A stretch of 5,897 nt of DNA, taken from assembly GCA_937883885.1 (NCBI GenBank), contig CAKZXL010000577.1, forward strand, positions 1 to 5,897. The letters run 5' to 3'. The notes under the pieces were generated by a model. It was not told the origin of the DNA and did not search any database. It was given only the letters and a program-made list of their open reading frames with translations. This DNA comes from an uncultured Aquincola sp. (GTDB lineage: Bacteria; Pseudomonadota; Gammaproteobacteria; Burkholderiales; Burkholderiaceae). Below, in pieces: positions 1 to 5,720 of this stretch. Numbering within the stretch: position 1 is the first letter of the stretch; each line of letters begins with the position of its first letter. A program made the translations under genes and the position numbers.

Positions 1-47
1 AAGCTCTCGACGACCTTGAGCTTGAGCCTTGTTTCGTACTTCCCCAT
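1..47 (-). CDS. IS3-family transposase OrfA, N-terminal fragment (left copy)
   Basis: The first 15 codons of a transposase OrfA read leftward off the window edge, starting MGKYETRLKLKVVES. They are identical to the start of the gene at the right edge, which shows more of the protein. A purine-rich AAGAGG lies upstream of the ATG. OrfA of IS3 elements is the DNA-binding part of the transposase and is normally joined to the DDE catalytic OrfB by a programmed frameshift; neither the frameshift site nor OrfB is visible here. The fragment is incomplete because the window ends, not because of a visible mutation. Confidence 0.75.
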   Translation of the reverse strand, partial: MGKYETRLKLKVVES

Positions 48-104
48 GGGACCTCTTGAACTGTGTCCAACTTCTGGGGGTCAGTTCAAACGCGGGGCGG
101 TTCA
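1..104 (-). mobile_element. IS3-family insertion sequence, orfA-side end (partial, left copy)
   Basis: Bases 1-104 are an exact reverse complement of 5718-5821, so the same IS end occurs at both edges of the window in opposite orientation. Read on the minus strand, the element begins at 104 with TGAACCGCCCCGCG and runs off the window at base 1. The TG dinucleotide at the tip, the terminal sequence and the OrfA start shortly downstream fit the IS3 family. Identity to the right copy stops sharply at 104/105, which sets the element boundary. The bases just outside (105-107) differ from those outside the right copy, as expected for independent insertions. The distal end and most of the transposase are not in the window, so the target duplication cannot be checked. 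The family call rests on recognition of termini and OrfA, not on a search. Confidence 0.8.
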
Positions 105-241
105 CACCTCGCACAGCCTATGGGCCATGCGGTCGGCCAGGCCCGCGACCGGTCGTGGGGTCTTCGCTATCGCGCAAAGGTAACCACCGGTGCATACGCC
201 TCTTGCGGGGATCGCCTCGTATGGGCCAATCAGGGTGCAAT

Positions 242-1156
242 TTAGCGCCGGCGAGCTCGGCTCGCGCCGATGGCCAGGCACAGGACGCCAAGACTCATCA
301 TTGCGTAAGTCGATGGCTCCGGCACGGGAGAGACGCCATTGATGTAGTCGAATTTGGACTGGGAGGTGACCGTCAGATTACCAAGCTCGGTTCCATCAAG
401 AAGCGCTGCGCCGGCGATGCCCAGAAACTTGAAAGTGCTCGTTGCTTCGCAGTTGAACCCGCTGTCGAACGATAGCCCAGTGCAGGATGTGTTGAGGGTT
501 GCCGAGATATTTGTGAGCTTCCCCAGCTCCGTGGACATGACCTTGTACCCAGTGTATTTGTAGTTGGGATCGAAGTACCCCGATTTGAAGCCGTAGCTCG
601 TGTAAGCGCTTTCATAGAAATAATTTGAACCCAGGTATAAGTTCAAAGACGACTGGGCATTCGTATTTGCAAGTGACGTAGAAGAAATTCCCGAGATTTC
701 GTAGTGAATGAAGATGAGAGCAGTTTGCCCCGCATAACCGGCTGCGGAGAAGGTGATCTGGTCTTGGAAGTTGGCCGAGCTTGAGGCATTCAGCCTGTCA
801 AAGGGAATTGAAGTCGACGAGACTGCTGCACTGGCGGTCAGCAGGGCAGGGGTGGCCACGCGCGCTGAGGCAGATGCGTTCTGACCTCGAAAAGCGAACG
901 ATTTGCTAGCAGTCACACCTTGTGGCGTGATGGGCGCAGGGGGCGGTAGGTAAGGGTAGGGGTATGTGGAGCAAGAGTCGTAGTAACAGCCAGCTGTCTT
1001 GCTGTCAGTAATCTGCGCGCTCTGAAAACCCGCTGACGCAGTAGCTGTAATGGTGTTCGCTTGGGCACCTACAGCCGCGAGAAGTGTGATGATGAGAAGT
1101 GGCTTAAACAACTTAATCCCTACGGTTGATCGTATCGGGATGTTAAATTGCGGCAC
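242..1156 (-). CDS. Secreted PEP-CTERM sorting-domain protein
   Basis: A 304-residue exported protein with the hallmarks of an exosortase substrate. The N-terminus has a basic stretch and a hydrophobic core (about residues 15-33, KLFKPLLIITLLAAVGAQA) with a likely signal peptidase cut after AQA. The C-terminus has VPEPS at 278-282, a hydrophobic helix, then RARRR, the standard PEP-CTERM tripartite signal recognised by EpsH/XrtA-type exosortases. The mature part is rich in Ser, Thr, Ala, Gly and Asn and probably beta-structured. It has two close cysteine pairs (57/62 and 225/236) that could form disulfides and a Tyr/Pro-rich stretch at 64-74. No catalytic domain is recognised. Such proteins usually go to the outer surface or extracellular matrix together with exopolysaccharide. 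No exosortase gene is nearby. The start is uncertain: GTG at 1156 adds 13-15 residues before a normal signal peptide and has no good ribosome site, while TTG at 1111 has AGGG six bases upstream. Confidence 0.88.
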   Translation of the reverse strand: MPQFNIPIRSTVGIKLFKPLLIITLLAAVGAQANTITATASAGFQSAQITDSKTAGCYYDSCSTYPYPYLPPPAPITPQGVTASKSFAFRGQNASASARVATPALLTASAAVSSTSIPFDRLNASSSANFQDQITFSAAGYAGQTALIFIHYEISGISSTSLANTNAQSSLNLYLGSNYFYESAYTSYGFKSGYFDPNYKYTGYKVMSTELGKLTNISATLNTSCTGLSFDSGFNCEATSTFKFLGIAGAALLDGTELGNLTVTSQSKFDYINGVSPVPEPSTYAMMSLGVLCLAIGASRARRR

Positions 1157-1181
1157 TGATTCACGCTTGAATGAATATTCA

Positions 1182-1202
1182 CACCCCCTTGATCAGGGGG
1201 TG
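1182..1202. other. GC-rich hairpin between the chemoreceptor and PEP-CTERM genes
   Basis: An 8-bp perfect stem (CACCCCCT paired with AGGGGGTG) around a 5-base loop lies 77 bases past the chemoreceptor stop and about 25 bases before the GTG start of the PEP-CTERM gene. Next to it are smaller palindromes, TGAATATTCA (1172-1181) and TTCAAGCGTGAA on the minus strand (1159-1170 region). No T-run follows the stem in the direction of transcription, so it is not a textbook intrinsic terminator. It could be a weak terminator for the chemoreceptor transcript, a leader structure, or an operator. Only the stem is directly seen. Confidence 0.4.
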
Positions 1203-1278
1203 GGGCATCCAGTGCAATTCCATTCCCCCTGGCCCCTGACGCTGTTCACAAGCTGTGCGACGCCACGTATATGTTCGT

Positions 1279-2724
1279 CTACACTGTGAGCACAAATCGA
1301 CCAACGACGGTATTAAGTAGCACGGTCTGGTGGCGCAAGCTGTCTGCAGCCGCCGCGCTTTGCTCCACCAGCGCAGCGTTTTGCTGAGTGACGGTGTCGA
1401 GCAGAGAGATGGCCGAGCCGATTTCACCGATGCCAAGCGTTTGCTCCCGCGCCGCCCCCGAAATTTCGGCAATCAGCTCGCTGACGCTGTGAGCTTGCTC
1501 GACGATCGCGCTCATGCCGACGCCCGCTTCAGCAACCAGCTGAGTGCCCGACGTTACGCGGTCCGTGGACTGCGTAATCAGTGACCGGATCTCCTTAGCG
1601 GCCTCGGCCGACCGCTTAGCCAGCACACGCACCTCGCCAGCCACGACTGCGAAGCCCCGACCTTGCTCGCCTGCGCGAGCGGCCTCTACGGCGGCGTTCA
1701 AAGCCAGGATGTTGGTCTGGAAGGCGATGCCGTCGATCGTACCGATGATGTCGCCGATCTGGCGCGACGAGTGAGCGATCTCGCCGATGGTGTCCACGAC
1801 CTTTGAAACCGCGCCGCCTCCAGCCTCGGCTGCGGCGGAGGCTTGGCGCGCATAGGAGTCTGCACGACTCGCTAAATCCGCCAAGTTGCGTACGGTACCG
1901 GTGATTTGCTCCATCGAAGAGGCCGTACGCTGGAGGTTGCTCGCCTGCTCTTCAGTGCGCTGGCTGAGGTCCTGATTGCCCGTGGAGATTTCTGTGGCGG
2001 CGGTCTCGATCGATGCTGCCGCCATGCTGACGTCGGTGACCGCTGCATGGATTTTGCCGATCGCCTCTTTGAGTGATTTGGCCACAGGGGATTTCACCGG
2101 CAGGTCGGCCAAGTCCAGGCAGACCACCGAACCGGAGGCGTCGATGCGTTGAATCAACGCCGACAGTTCGCAAGAGGCCACGGTCGCGCGTCGCAGCGCA
2201 GTTGCCAACACCAGCTCCACGGCCGTCTGTGCGCTCACATAGATGGCATGCATGGAGGTCTTGAGGAAGTCGGGTTCCGGGGTGCAGTACACACCCCAGC
2301 CAAGCGCCTGAAGACGGTCAAACAGCACATGGTGGACAGCGAAAAAGCCCGCCGTCAGCAAGACAGATCGCCAGTCGCGATACACGAGCACCAAGCCCAA
2401 AAGCACAAAAACGCCGAAATGGAATTCAAGCGTGCCTCGGCCAAGCTGGATGTGCAGAGCCACCATGGCCGCGTTGGCGCTGACAAGAAGCAGCTGGGAC
2501 ATGAGTGAGCCGCGCGCGACGGCAAATGCAACGGCGCCGATGGCCAGCAGGACCAGCGCGAGCCCCATGCCTAACGCTGGGCTGCCGAACGAGGATGCGA
2601 TCGCCATCGCGGCAAGTGCGGATGCACTGAGCGTTGCCAGCATCACTCCATCGGCAAAACGGGGGACGAGTTGGCGCTCGCTGTAGACGGGGGTGACAGG
2701 GGATTCTTGACGGGAGTTGGTCAT
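1279..2724 (-). CDS. Methyl-accepting chemotaxis protein with six-helix membrane sensor
   Basis: A 481-residue chemoreceptor. Residues about 26-176 contain six hydrophobic segments (near 26-46, 49-70, 74-92, 98-116, 118-135 and 157-176) with only short loops, so it lacks the large periplasmic ligand domain of Tar/Tsr-type receptors. The sensor carries several histidines (91, 101, 131, 132, 159) and an EFHF...YRDWR...HH pattern. No clear HAMP domain is seen; a short linker leads to a long Ala/Glu/Gln-rich helical coil and the conserved signalling tip at about 327-375 ([20 protein letters not shown], then [15 protein letters not shown]), which contacts CheA and CheW. The C-terminus lacks a CheR-docking pentapeptide. 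I chose ATG at 2724 because it has GGAAG just upstream and gives the usual short cytoplasmic N-terminus; an in-frame start at 2862 would add 46 residues of non-conserved-looking sequence. The ligand is unknown. Confidence 0.93.
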   Translation of the reverse strand: MTNSRQESPVTPVYSERQLVPRFADGVMLATLSASALAAMAIASSFGSPALGMGLALVLLAIGAVAFAVARGSLMSQLLLVSANAAMVALHIQLGRGTLEFHFGVFVLLGLVLVYRDWRSVLLTAGFFAVHHVLFDRLQALGWGVYCTPEPDFLKTSMHAIYVSAQTAVELVLATALRRATVASCELSALIQRIDASGSVVCLDLADLPVKSPVAKSLKEAIGKIHAAVTDVSMAAASIETAATEISTGNQDLSQRTEEQASNLQRTASSMEQITGTVRNLADLASRADSYARQASAAAEAGGGAVSKVVDTIGEIAHSSRQIGDIIGTIDGIAFQTNILALNAAVEAARAGEQGRGFAVVAGEVRVLAKRSAEAAKEIRSLITQSTDRVTSGTQLVAEAGVGMSAIVEQAHSVSELIAEISGAAREQTLGIGEIGSAISLLDTVTQQNAALVEQSAAAADSLRHQTVLLNTVVGRFVLTV

Positions 2725-3022
2725 GCGCTTCCAGGATGAACAAACGAGGCCATTGGGACTTCGGCGCAGGTCTGACAACCTTGAGCAGACTCGCGTTTGT
2801 GCGATCAGCATGAGGGAGATATGCGAAGCTGTGGCTAAATCCACTGGCGAGCGGCGGTCCACGCTCAGATCTGACTAAAGACGTGAGTCCATCTGTCGAT
2901 AAGGTAAAAAACGGTGGCACGTGTTCAGATGCAGAAGGTTTATCAGGCCGTCTTGGTTACCCACGCGGCTAGCGATCGCAGTTTGAGTCACTAAGGTCAC
3001 CCTTTGCCTTGGATAAATATTC
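2725..3022. other. Divergent intergenic region between chemoreceptor and GAF gene
   Basis: About 300 bases separate the minus-strand chemoreceptor from the plus-strand GAF gene. The one convincing element is the sigma-28-type promoter at 2876-2902 pointing at the GAF gene. I searched by eye for the same element in the other orientation, for the chemoreceptor, and found none. No RNA gene or convincing small protein gene is apparent. Open frames that cross this region are out-of-frame shadows or unlikely extensions of the chemoreceptor. Confidence 0.5.
2876..2902 (+). promoter_or_regulatory. Sigma-28 (FliA) type flagellar promoter
   Basis: TAAA at 2876-2879 is followed by exactly 15 bases and GTCGATAA at 2895-2902. 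The FliA consensus is TAAA-N15-GCCGATAA, so the -35 core and spacing are exact and the -10 matches at seven of eight positions. The base after TAAA is G, as in the extended TAAAG consensus. Transcription would start near 2910 and leave a leader of roughly 110 bases before the GAF gene at 3023. It implies that the GAF gene, and probably the gene after it, is expressed with late flagellar and chemotaxis genes. This is a sequence match only. Confidence 0.7.
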
Positions 3023-3580
3023 ATGAAAATCTGGCCCATAACCACTCAGGACTCTAGTCAACGACTTGAATGGCTAGCGCGCCTTGAGATTCTTGACTCG
3101 TCGTGCAAGGCGCAGTTCGAAGAGGTGGTACTTACGGCTGCAGCCATCTGTCAAACGCCTATAGTCTTGGTGAGCCTGATCGATCGAAATCGGCAATGGT
3201 TCAAAGCGCAATTTGGGTTTGGTTCGCAGGAAACTGGACTCGATATGAGCATCTGCGCCAAAGCGATTGAACATGAGGGGGTGTTTGTGGTGACTAATGC
3301 CGAGGCGGATCCAAGGGTGAATTCAACTCCACTGGTCTATGGCCAGCCAAGCATTCAATTCTATGCAGGTGCGCCCCTGATAGTTGCAGACGGCACCGCG
3401 ATTGGCATGGTATGCGTACTGGACACCAAGGTCCGCGAGGAGGGCGTCTCCCCCGTCCAAGACACCGCCCTGAAAGAACTTGCACGGCGGGTCATGTTCC
3501 TTTTGGAGCATCGGCCCCTACGCAGACCTGGACCCTGTCCGAAGTCAGCAGCTCAGCTGGCGGCGATGCTCTGTGGTTAA
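3023..3580 (+). CDS. Stand-alone GAF-domain protein
   Basis: A 185-residue protein that is almost entirely one GAF domain (about residues 14-163). It has the landmarks of the GAF type usually found at the N-terminus of histidine kinases and GGDEF proteins: RLEWLARLEILD at 14-25, IVLVSLIDRNRQWFKAQFG at 47-65, SICAKAI at 76-82, DPRVNSTPLV at 96-105, FYAGAPL at 113-119 and GMVCVLD at 128-134. GAF domains bind small ligands or mediate protein contacts; the ligand here cannot be read from sequence. No output domain follows: after the last helix there are about 20 unconserved residues and a stop. No transmembrane segment or signal peptide is present, so it is probably cytoplasmic. The ATG has only a weak GGA nine bases upstream. 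The promoter at 2876 suggests co-regulation with motility, perhaps as a soluble input to chemotaxis. Confidence 0.88.
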   Translation: MKIWPITTQDSSQRLEWLARLEILDSSCKAQFEEVVLTAAAICQTPIVLVSLIDRNRQWFKAQFGFGSQETGLDMSICAKAIEHEGVFVVTNAEADPRVNSTPLVYGQPSIQFYAGAPLIVADGTAIGMVCVLDTKVREEGVSPVQDTALKELARRVMFLLEHRPLRRPGPCPKSAAQLAAMLCG

Positions 3581-3630
3581 TATCGATCAAGGATGTGGCG
3601 CCACGGACGACTTGGAAACTCAAAATAGGT

Positions 3631-3641
3631 GAGGGGAGAGG
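3631..3641 (+). promoter_or_regulatory. Strong ribosome binding site fixing the start at 3646
   Basis: GAGGGGAGAGG ends four bases before ATG 3646. It is the best Shine-Dalgarno sequence in this part of the window and is the reason for rejecting the longer reading frame that begins inside the GAF gene. Confidence 0.7.
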
Positions 3642-3645
3642 CAAG

Positions 3646-4158
3646 ATGATTCGTAAGGCGGGAATCGTCGCCGGCGAATGGGCAGCTCTAGAAAGCGCCA
3701 CTGCGAGTTTGCAGGATGAAGTGGAGCACATGGTCGATTCGCTGATTCGGCTAGCGCCGGTACCTGCGCTGCCAACCGCGGGTGCCGATGTGTTGCGTAC
3801 GCGGCTACTGAGCGACCACCAGCGCCTGGCCTGTTATCTCACTTCCTTATTAGAAGATCTGGCCAAGCTTGCCGGTCTCGGCCTCGCTGGCGCCTCGCAT
3901 TTGTTGGACCCTTGTGCTCAACTTTCGACGCCCGCAGTCCGCAGGCAACAGCGGCTGTGCGCAACACATGTGTTGGGGAGCTTGACGATGATCACCGACA
4001 GGGTGATGCAGGCTCGCGATCGCGTGAGCGAACGGATTACCCATTTGCAGTCAGTGGCTGACCCCGCCAGCTGCTCGAAAGATCCGGCCGATGAGCAGGC
4101 GTGGGAAAGTGCGCGGGCACAGGCGGCGCACCTGCTACAGGGGTTGCGGCTCGCATGA
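3646..4158 (+). CDS. Small all-helical protein of unknown function
   Basis: A 170-residue protein I do not recognise. It looks wholly alpha-helical: amphipathic stretches at about 11-37, 47-86, 95-137 and 148-168, separated by Pro/Gly-containing breaks such as APVPALPTAG at 37-46. It has four cysteines (63, 90, 105, 143), no signal peptide and no clear membrane segment. I chose ATG 3646 because GAGGGGAGAGG lies four bases upstream; the frame is open further upstream to 3412, but that part overlaps the GAF gene and has a poor, Arg/Pro/Thr-rich composition. It begins 65 bases after the GAF stop on the same strand, with no terminator seen between them, so both are probably on the FliA-type transcript. 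Size and helical content would suit an adaptor or regulatory partner of the GAF protein, but that is only inference. Confidence 0.72.
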   Translation: MIRKAGIVAGEWAALESATASLQDEVEHMVDSLIRLAPVPALPTAGADVLRTRLLSDHQRLACYLTSLLEDLAKLAGLGLAGASHLLDPCAQLSTPAVRRQQRLCATHVLGSLTMITDRVMQARDRVSERITHLQSVADPASCSKDPADEQAWESARAQAAHLLQGLRLA

Positions 4159-4519
4159 ACGAGTGAAAAGGGCCGTCCAAGTAGGGCCGCCCGGTGTCCT
4201 GCACGTAGGTTGGCAGCCAGCACCGTGACATGGGGTGGGCAGCTTCTCGTACGTGCCGTTGATCCACGCGCCCAAGGCGCCCCGGATGGCACTCGCAGAG
4301 ACTCGTGGAAGCGTCGATGCCGCTACTCCCAGACGGCACCATGATTGGGCATCCAAGCTGGTTTGGCCTGCGCCGGGGGCGCGCCGACCTGAACCCTTCG
4401 ACGCAAACCACTGTACGACCGTTACGTTTGAGCTTCTCGTGTCGCAGCGTGGCGCATGCCAGAAGGGAAGGACGGGAGCGAGTGGCATGGCTGCGGCGGG
4501 ACGCGACATGCGCTGACAC
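4159..4519. other. Gene-poor stretch between the helical-protein gene and the SOS box
   Basis: About 360 bases without a gene I can support. Several frames are open on both strands, as expected at this GC content, but none combines a plausible start, ribosome site and convincing protein. A minus-strand segment (about 4200-4300) reads GALGAWINGTYEKLPT with GC-rich third positions, and the plus strand also has a GTG-started frame from 4235. Either could be the remnant of a decayed gene. Near-direct repeats GGGCCGTCC and GGGCCGCCC occur at about 4170-4193. No tRNA, clear terminator or IS end is seen. Confidence 0.4.
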
Positions 4520-4539
4520 TACTGTATACGTATACAGTA
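4520..4539. promoter_or_regulatory. LexA-type SOS box (perfect palindrome)
   Basis: TACTGTATACGTATACAGTA is a perfect 20-bp palindrome. It matches the E. coli LexA consensus TACTGTATATATATACAGTA at 18 of 20 positions, including the essential CTGT-N8-ACAG core also used in betaproteobacteria. A -35-like CTGACA sits at 4513-4518, so the operator would overlap the -10 region, the classic place for repression. The first plausible gene begins 33 bases downstream, at 4573. It implies that the following genes are held off by LexA and induced by DNA damage. A phage- or plasmid-encoded repressor with similar specificity is an alternative. Confidence 0.85.
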
Positions 4540-4572
4540 TCATGACGATACCAACCACCCAATGGGGGCGTC

Positions 4573-4824
4573 ATGCGACTGAAGGAGCACTGGATCTCAG
4601 CCCAGGCTGCGCACTTGCTGGCTACGACGCCGGGACTGTCCGAAGGGGACGCCGAGGCGTACGCAGCGGCGGCGTTGAGCGGAGACGGCGGCCGCAGGCA
4701 CCCCTATGCGCAGGAGCTCCAGCATGTTGACCGATACCCCCCTCGCCGACGCCGAATGGACTATCCGGTTCTCAGCGCGACTTCACGCCCGCTGGTCGAC
4801 CATCAGCCGCGCGCAGCGGGATGA
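4573..4824 (+). CDS. Small unknown protein, first gene of the SOS-box cluster
   Basis: An 83-residue frame I do not recognise, starting at the first in-frame ATG after the SOS box, with GGGGG four bases upstream. Residues 1-50 look genuine: MRLKEHWISAQAAHLLATT, then an acidic/Ala segment GLSEGDAEAYAAAAL and HPYAQELQH, with GC-rich third positions. From about residue 51 onward it overlaps the next gene by roughly 100 bases, and the sequence becomes Arg/Pro-rich (RYPPRRRR), typical of a shadow frame. The true C-terminus may therefore be shorter, with the original stop lost by a small indel, or the long overlap may be real. No membrane segment or known motif is seen. It is probably the lead gene of a LexA-controlled operon. 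Confidence 0.55.
   Translation: MRLKEHWISAQAAHLLATTPGLSEGDAEAYAAAALSGDGGRRHPYAQELQHVDRYPPRRRRMDYPVLSATSRPLVDHQPRAAG
4712..4716 (+). promoter_or_regulatory. Ribosome binding site for the gene at 4724
   Basis: AGGAG lies seven bases before ATG 4724. It favours this start over the in-frame ATG at 4706, which would place the site inside the coding region. Confidence 0.6.
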
Positions 4825-4930
4825 GGCCGCGGCCGAGGTTGCCGCCAAGCCGCACATGCGCTGCCTGGAGCCAGAGGAGGCTGTCACCCTCTGGCTGCAG
4901 CCGATCGAGCCGGCCGACGTGCCTTTCTGA
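4724..4930 (+). CDS. Small unknown protein, second gene of the SOS-box cluster
   Basis: A 68-residue protein beginning MLTDTPLADAEWTIRFSARL, with AGGAG at ideal spacing. It is acidic and probably helical: WTIRFSARLHARWSTISRAQ, then DEAAAEVAAKPHMRCLEPEE, then a Trp/Leu/Pro tail ending in VPF. Third codon positions are strongly GC-rich in this frame, which supports real coding. It has no signal peptide, membrane segment or recognised domain. Its start lies inside the frame of the gene before it, and its stop is three bases before the GTG of the next gene, so it is embedded in an operon. The repeated Trp residues and its size would fit a small binding protein or regulator, but no function can be assigned. 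Confidence 0.6.
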   Translation: MLTDTPLADAEWTIRFSARLHARWSTISRAQRDEAAAEVAAKPHMRCLEPEEAVTLWLQPIEPADVPF

Positions 4931-4933
4931 CCT

Positions 4934-5245
4934 GTGCTGGTCCATGTGGTGCGGCTGCGCGCGGAAGGCCTGAAGCGCAGCCGCGACGAAGTGCTCGCTG
5001 ACGAGCCGGCGCGAGGCGTTCTGCTGCTCAACCGGCCCCCCTGCTCGACCAACTACCGGAACCGGCTCTATGCCGGTTTGCTGGGCCCGGATGGCCGGTG
5101 GCTGCTGCCGGTGCTGGAGCCCGCCACGGTGCACCGGATCAGCGCCCGTGGGATGCTGATTCGCGGTACGGAGCGCATCCAGCTGGAGCGGTCCAAGGAG
5201 GTGCTCTTCGCGCAGGCTTGGTGGTGCCGGCCGGTGAGCGAGTGA
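4934..5245 (+). CDS. Unknown 103-residue protein, third gene of the SOS-box cluster
   Basis: The best-looking coding frame of the cluster, starting at GTG 4934 directly after the previous stop. Its N-terminal part is basic and helical (VVRLRAEGLKRSRDEVLADE). Then come LLLNRPPCSTNYRNRLYAG, a likely beta-rich core GPDGRWLLPVLEPATVHRIS and ARGMLIRGTERIQLERS, and a WWCRP motif near the C-terminus (96-100). The alternating hydrophobic pattern of the second half suggests a small beta-barrel or sheet fold. I cannot place it in a named family. The two cysteines (37 and 98) and the WW pair stand out. The stop TGA overlaps the next start as GTGA, indicating translational coupling. No strong ribosome site precedes the GTG, which also fits coupling to the gene upstream. 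Confidence 0.68.
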   Translation: MLVHVVRLRAEGLKRSRDEVLADEPARGVLLLNRPPCSTNYRNRLYAGLLGPDGRWLLPVLEPATVHRISARGMLIRGTERIQLERSKEVLFAQAWWCRPVSE

Positions 5246-5361
5246 CGAGGTTGGCGGCGGGCTATCGTCAGGCGGAATTGGGGCGCAGCGCCTGCGTTCT
5301 CGGTCGCCGGCGACTATTTACCGATCGCGACGTGGAGGAGTTCGGCTACAAGCTCGCATGA
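5242..5361 (+). CDS. Tiny unknown protein (39 residues), translationally coupled
   Basis: GTG at 5242 overlaps the upstream stop (GTGA), and its own TGA overlaps the next ATG (ATGA at 5358-5361), so the reading frame exactly bridges two genes. The product starts VTRLAAGYRQAELGRSACVL and ends RLFTDRDVEEFGYKLA. It is basic in the middle and acidic/aromatic at the end, without a membrane segment. The exact double overlap supports a real gene. The same frame is open upstream to 5098, but that part is an out-of-frame shadow of the preceding gene. At this length a chance open frame cannot be excluded. Confidence 0.5.
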   Translation: MTRLAAGYRQAELGRSACVLGRRRLFTDRDVEEFGYKLA

Positions 5362-5720
5362 CCCAGCGAAGCCTGCTTGACGAACTGAGGGAGGCGTTGC
5401 AAGGCGTCAAGAAACAGAAGATCTCGACTGTCGAGATCGCGCGCCTTGAACGCTTCCTTGATGCGTGGGAGGCGGCGGCGTTGGACGGGCCTGATCAGGC
5501 TGCCGTGGAGCATGAGCGGGCCGTTGCGTTGGAACAGATGAAGCTCCATTGGAGCTTTCGTGAGCAGTCTGAGGCTCAGATGTTCACATCGGTCATCGAG
5601 GCTGGGCAGAGTGCCTTGAAGGCCTCAACCATCATCAACGGCGGCGCTGCGGCCGCCATCCTTGCCTTCATTGGAGGTCTGCTGAAAGTGAACGAAACCG
5701 GGCCCGCCATGGCATCCTGA
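5358..5720 (+). pseudogene. Coiled-coil and membrane-segment protein truncated by IS insertion
   Basis: The 120 residues present start at an ATG overlapping the previous stop. Residues 1-70 are charged and helical, probably coiled coil (SLLDELREALQGVKKQK, then IARLERFLDAWEAAAL). Residues 75-95 (FTSVIEAGQSALKASTIING) lead into a hydrophobic segment, about 94-110 (GGAAAAILAFIGGLL), likely a membrane helix. The last codon before the IS is TCC (Ser), and the stop TGA at 5718-5720 is the first three bases of the IS end. The reading frame is therefore truncated, and the native protein probably continued past the membrane segment. Small bacterial membrane proteins with an ALK..INGGAA..LLAFIG stretch are familiar to me as uncharacterised proteins, but I cannot name the family. 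Whether the short form still works is unknown. Confidence 0.7.

Noticed and set aside
63..245. Short plus-strand frame crossing the left IS boundary
   Set aside because: It begins inside the IS end and continues into unrelated flank; no ribosome site or recognisable product. Bases 105-241 hold nothing I can support.
1182..1202. Intrinsic terminator for the chemoreceptor
   Set aside because: The stem is good but no T-run follows on the minus strand, so I list it only as a hairpin of unknown role.
2725..2862. Longer N-terminus for the chemoreceptor (start at 2862)
   Set aside because: It adds 46 residues of unremarkable sequence before the membrane region; ATG 2724 has a ribosome site and gives the expected short cytoplasmic start.
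2426..2920. Minus-strand 164-residue frame overlapping the chemoreceptor start
   Set aside because: It lies out of frame over the chemoreceptor membrane region and has an Arg/Pro/His-rich shadow composition.
3412..3645. Upstream extension of the helical-protein gene into the GAF gene
   Set aside because: It overlaps well-conserved GAF coding sequence, has poor composition, and a strong ribosome site marks ATG 3646 as the start.
4305..4730. Open frame spanning the SOS box on the plus strand, including ATG 4542
   Set aside because: It runs through the operator and its downstream part is Arg-rich shadow sequence of the gene at 4573.
4772..5134. Minus-strand open frames opposite the SOS cluster
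   Set aside because: Antisense shadows of GC-rich genes on the plus strand; Gln/Arg/Ala-rich sequences without domain-like features.
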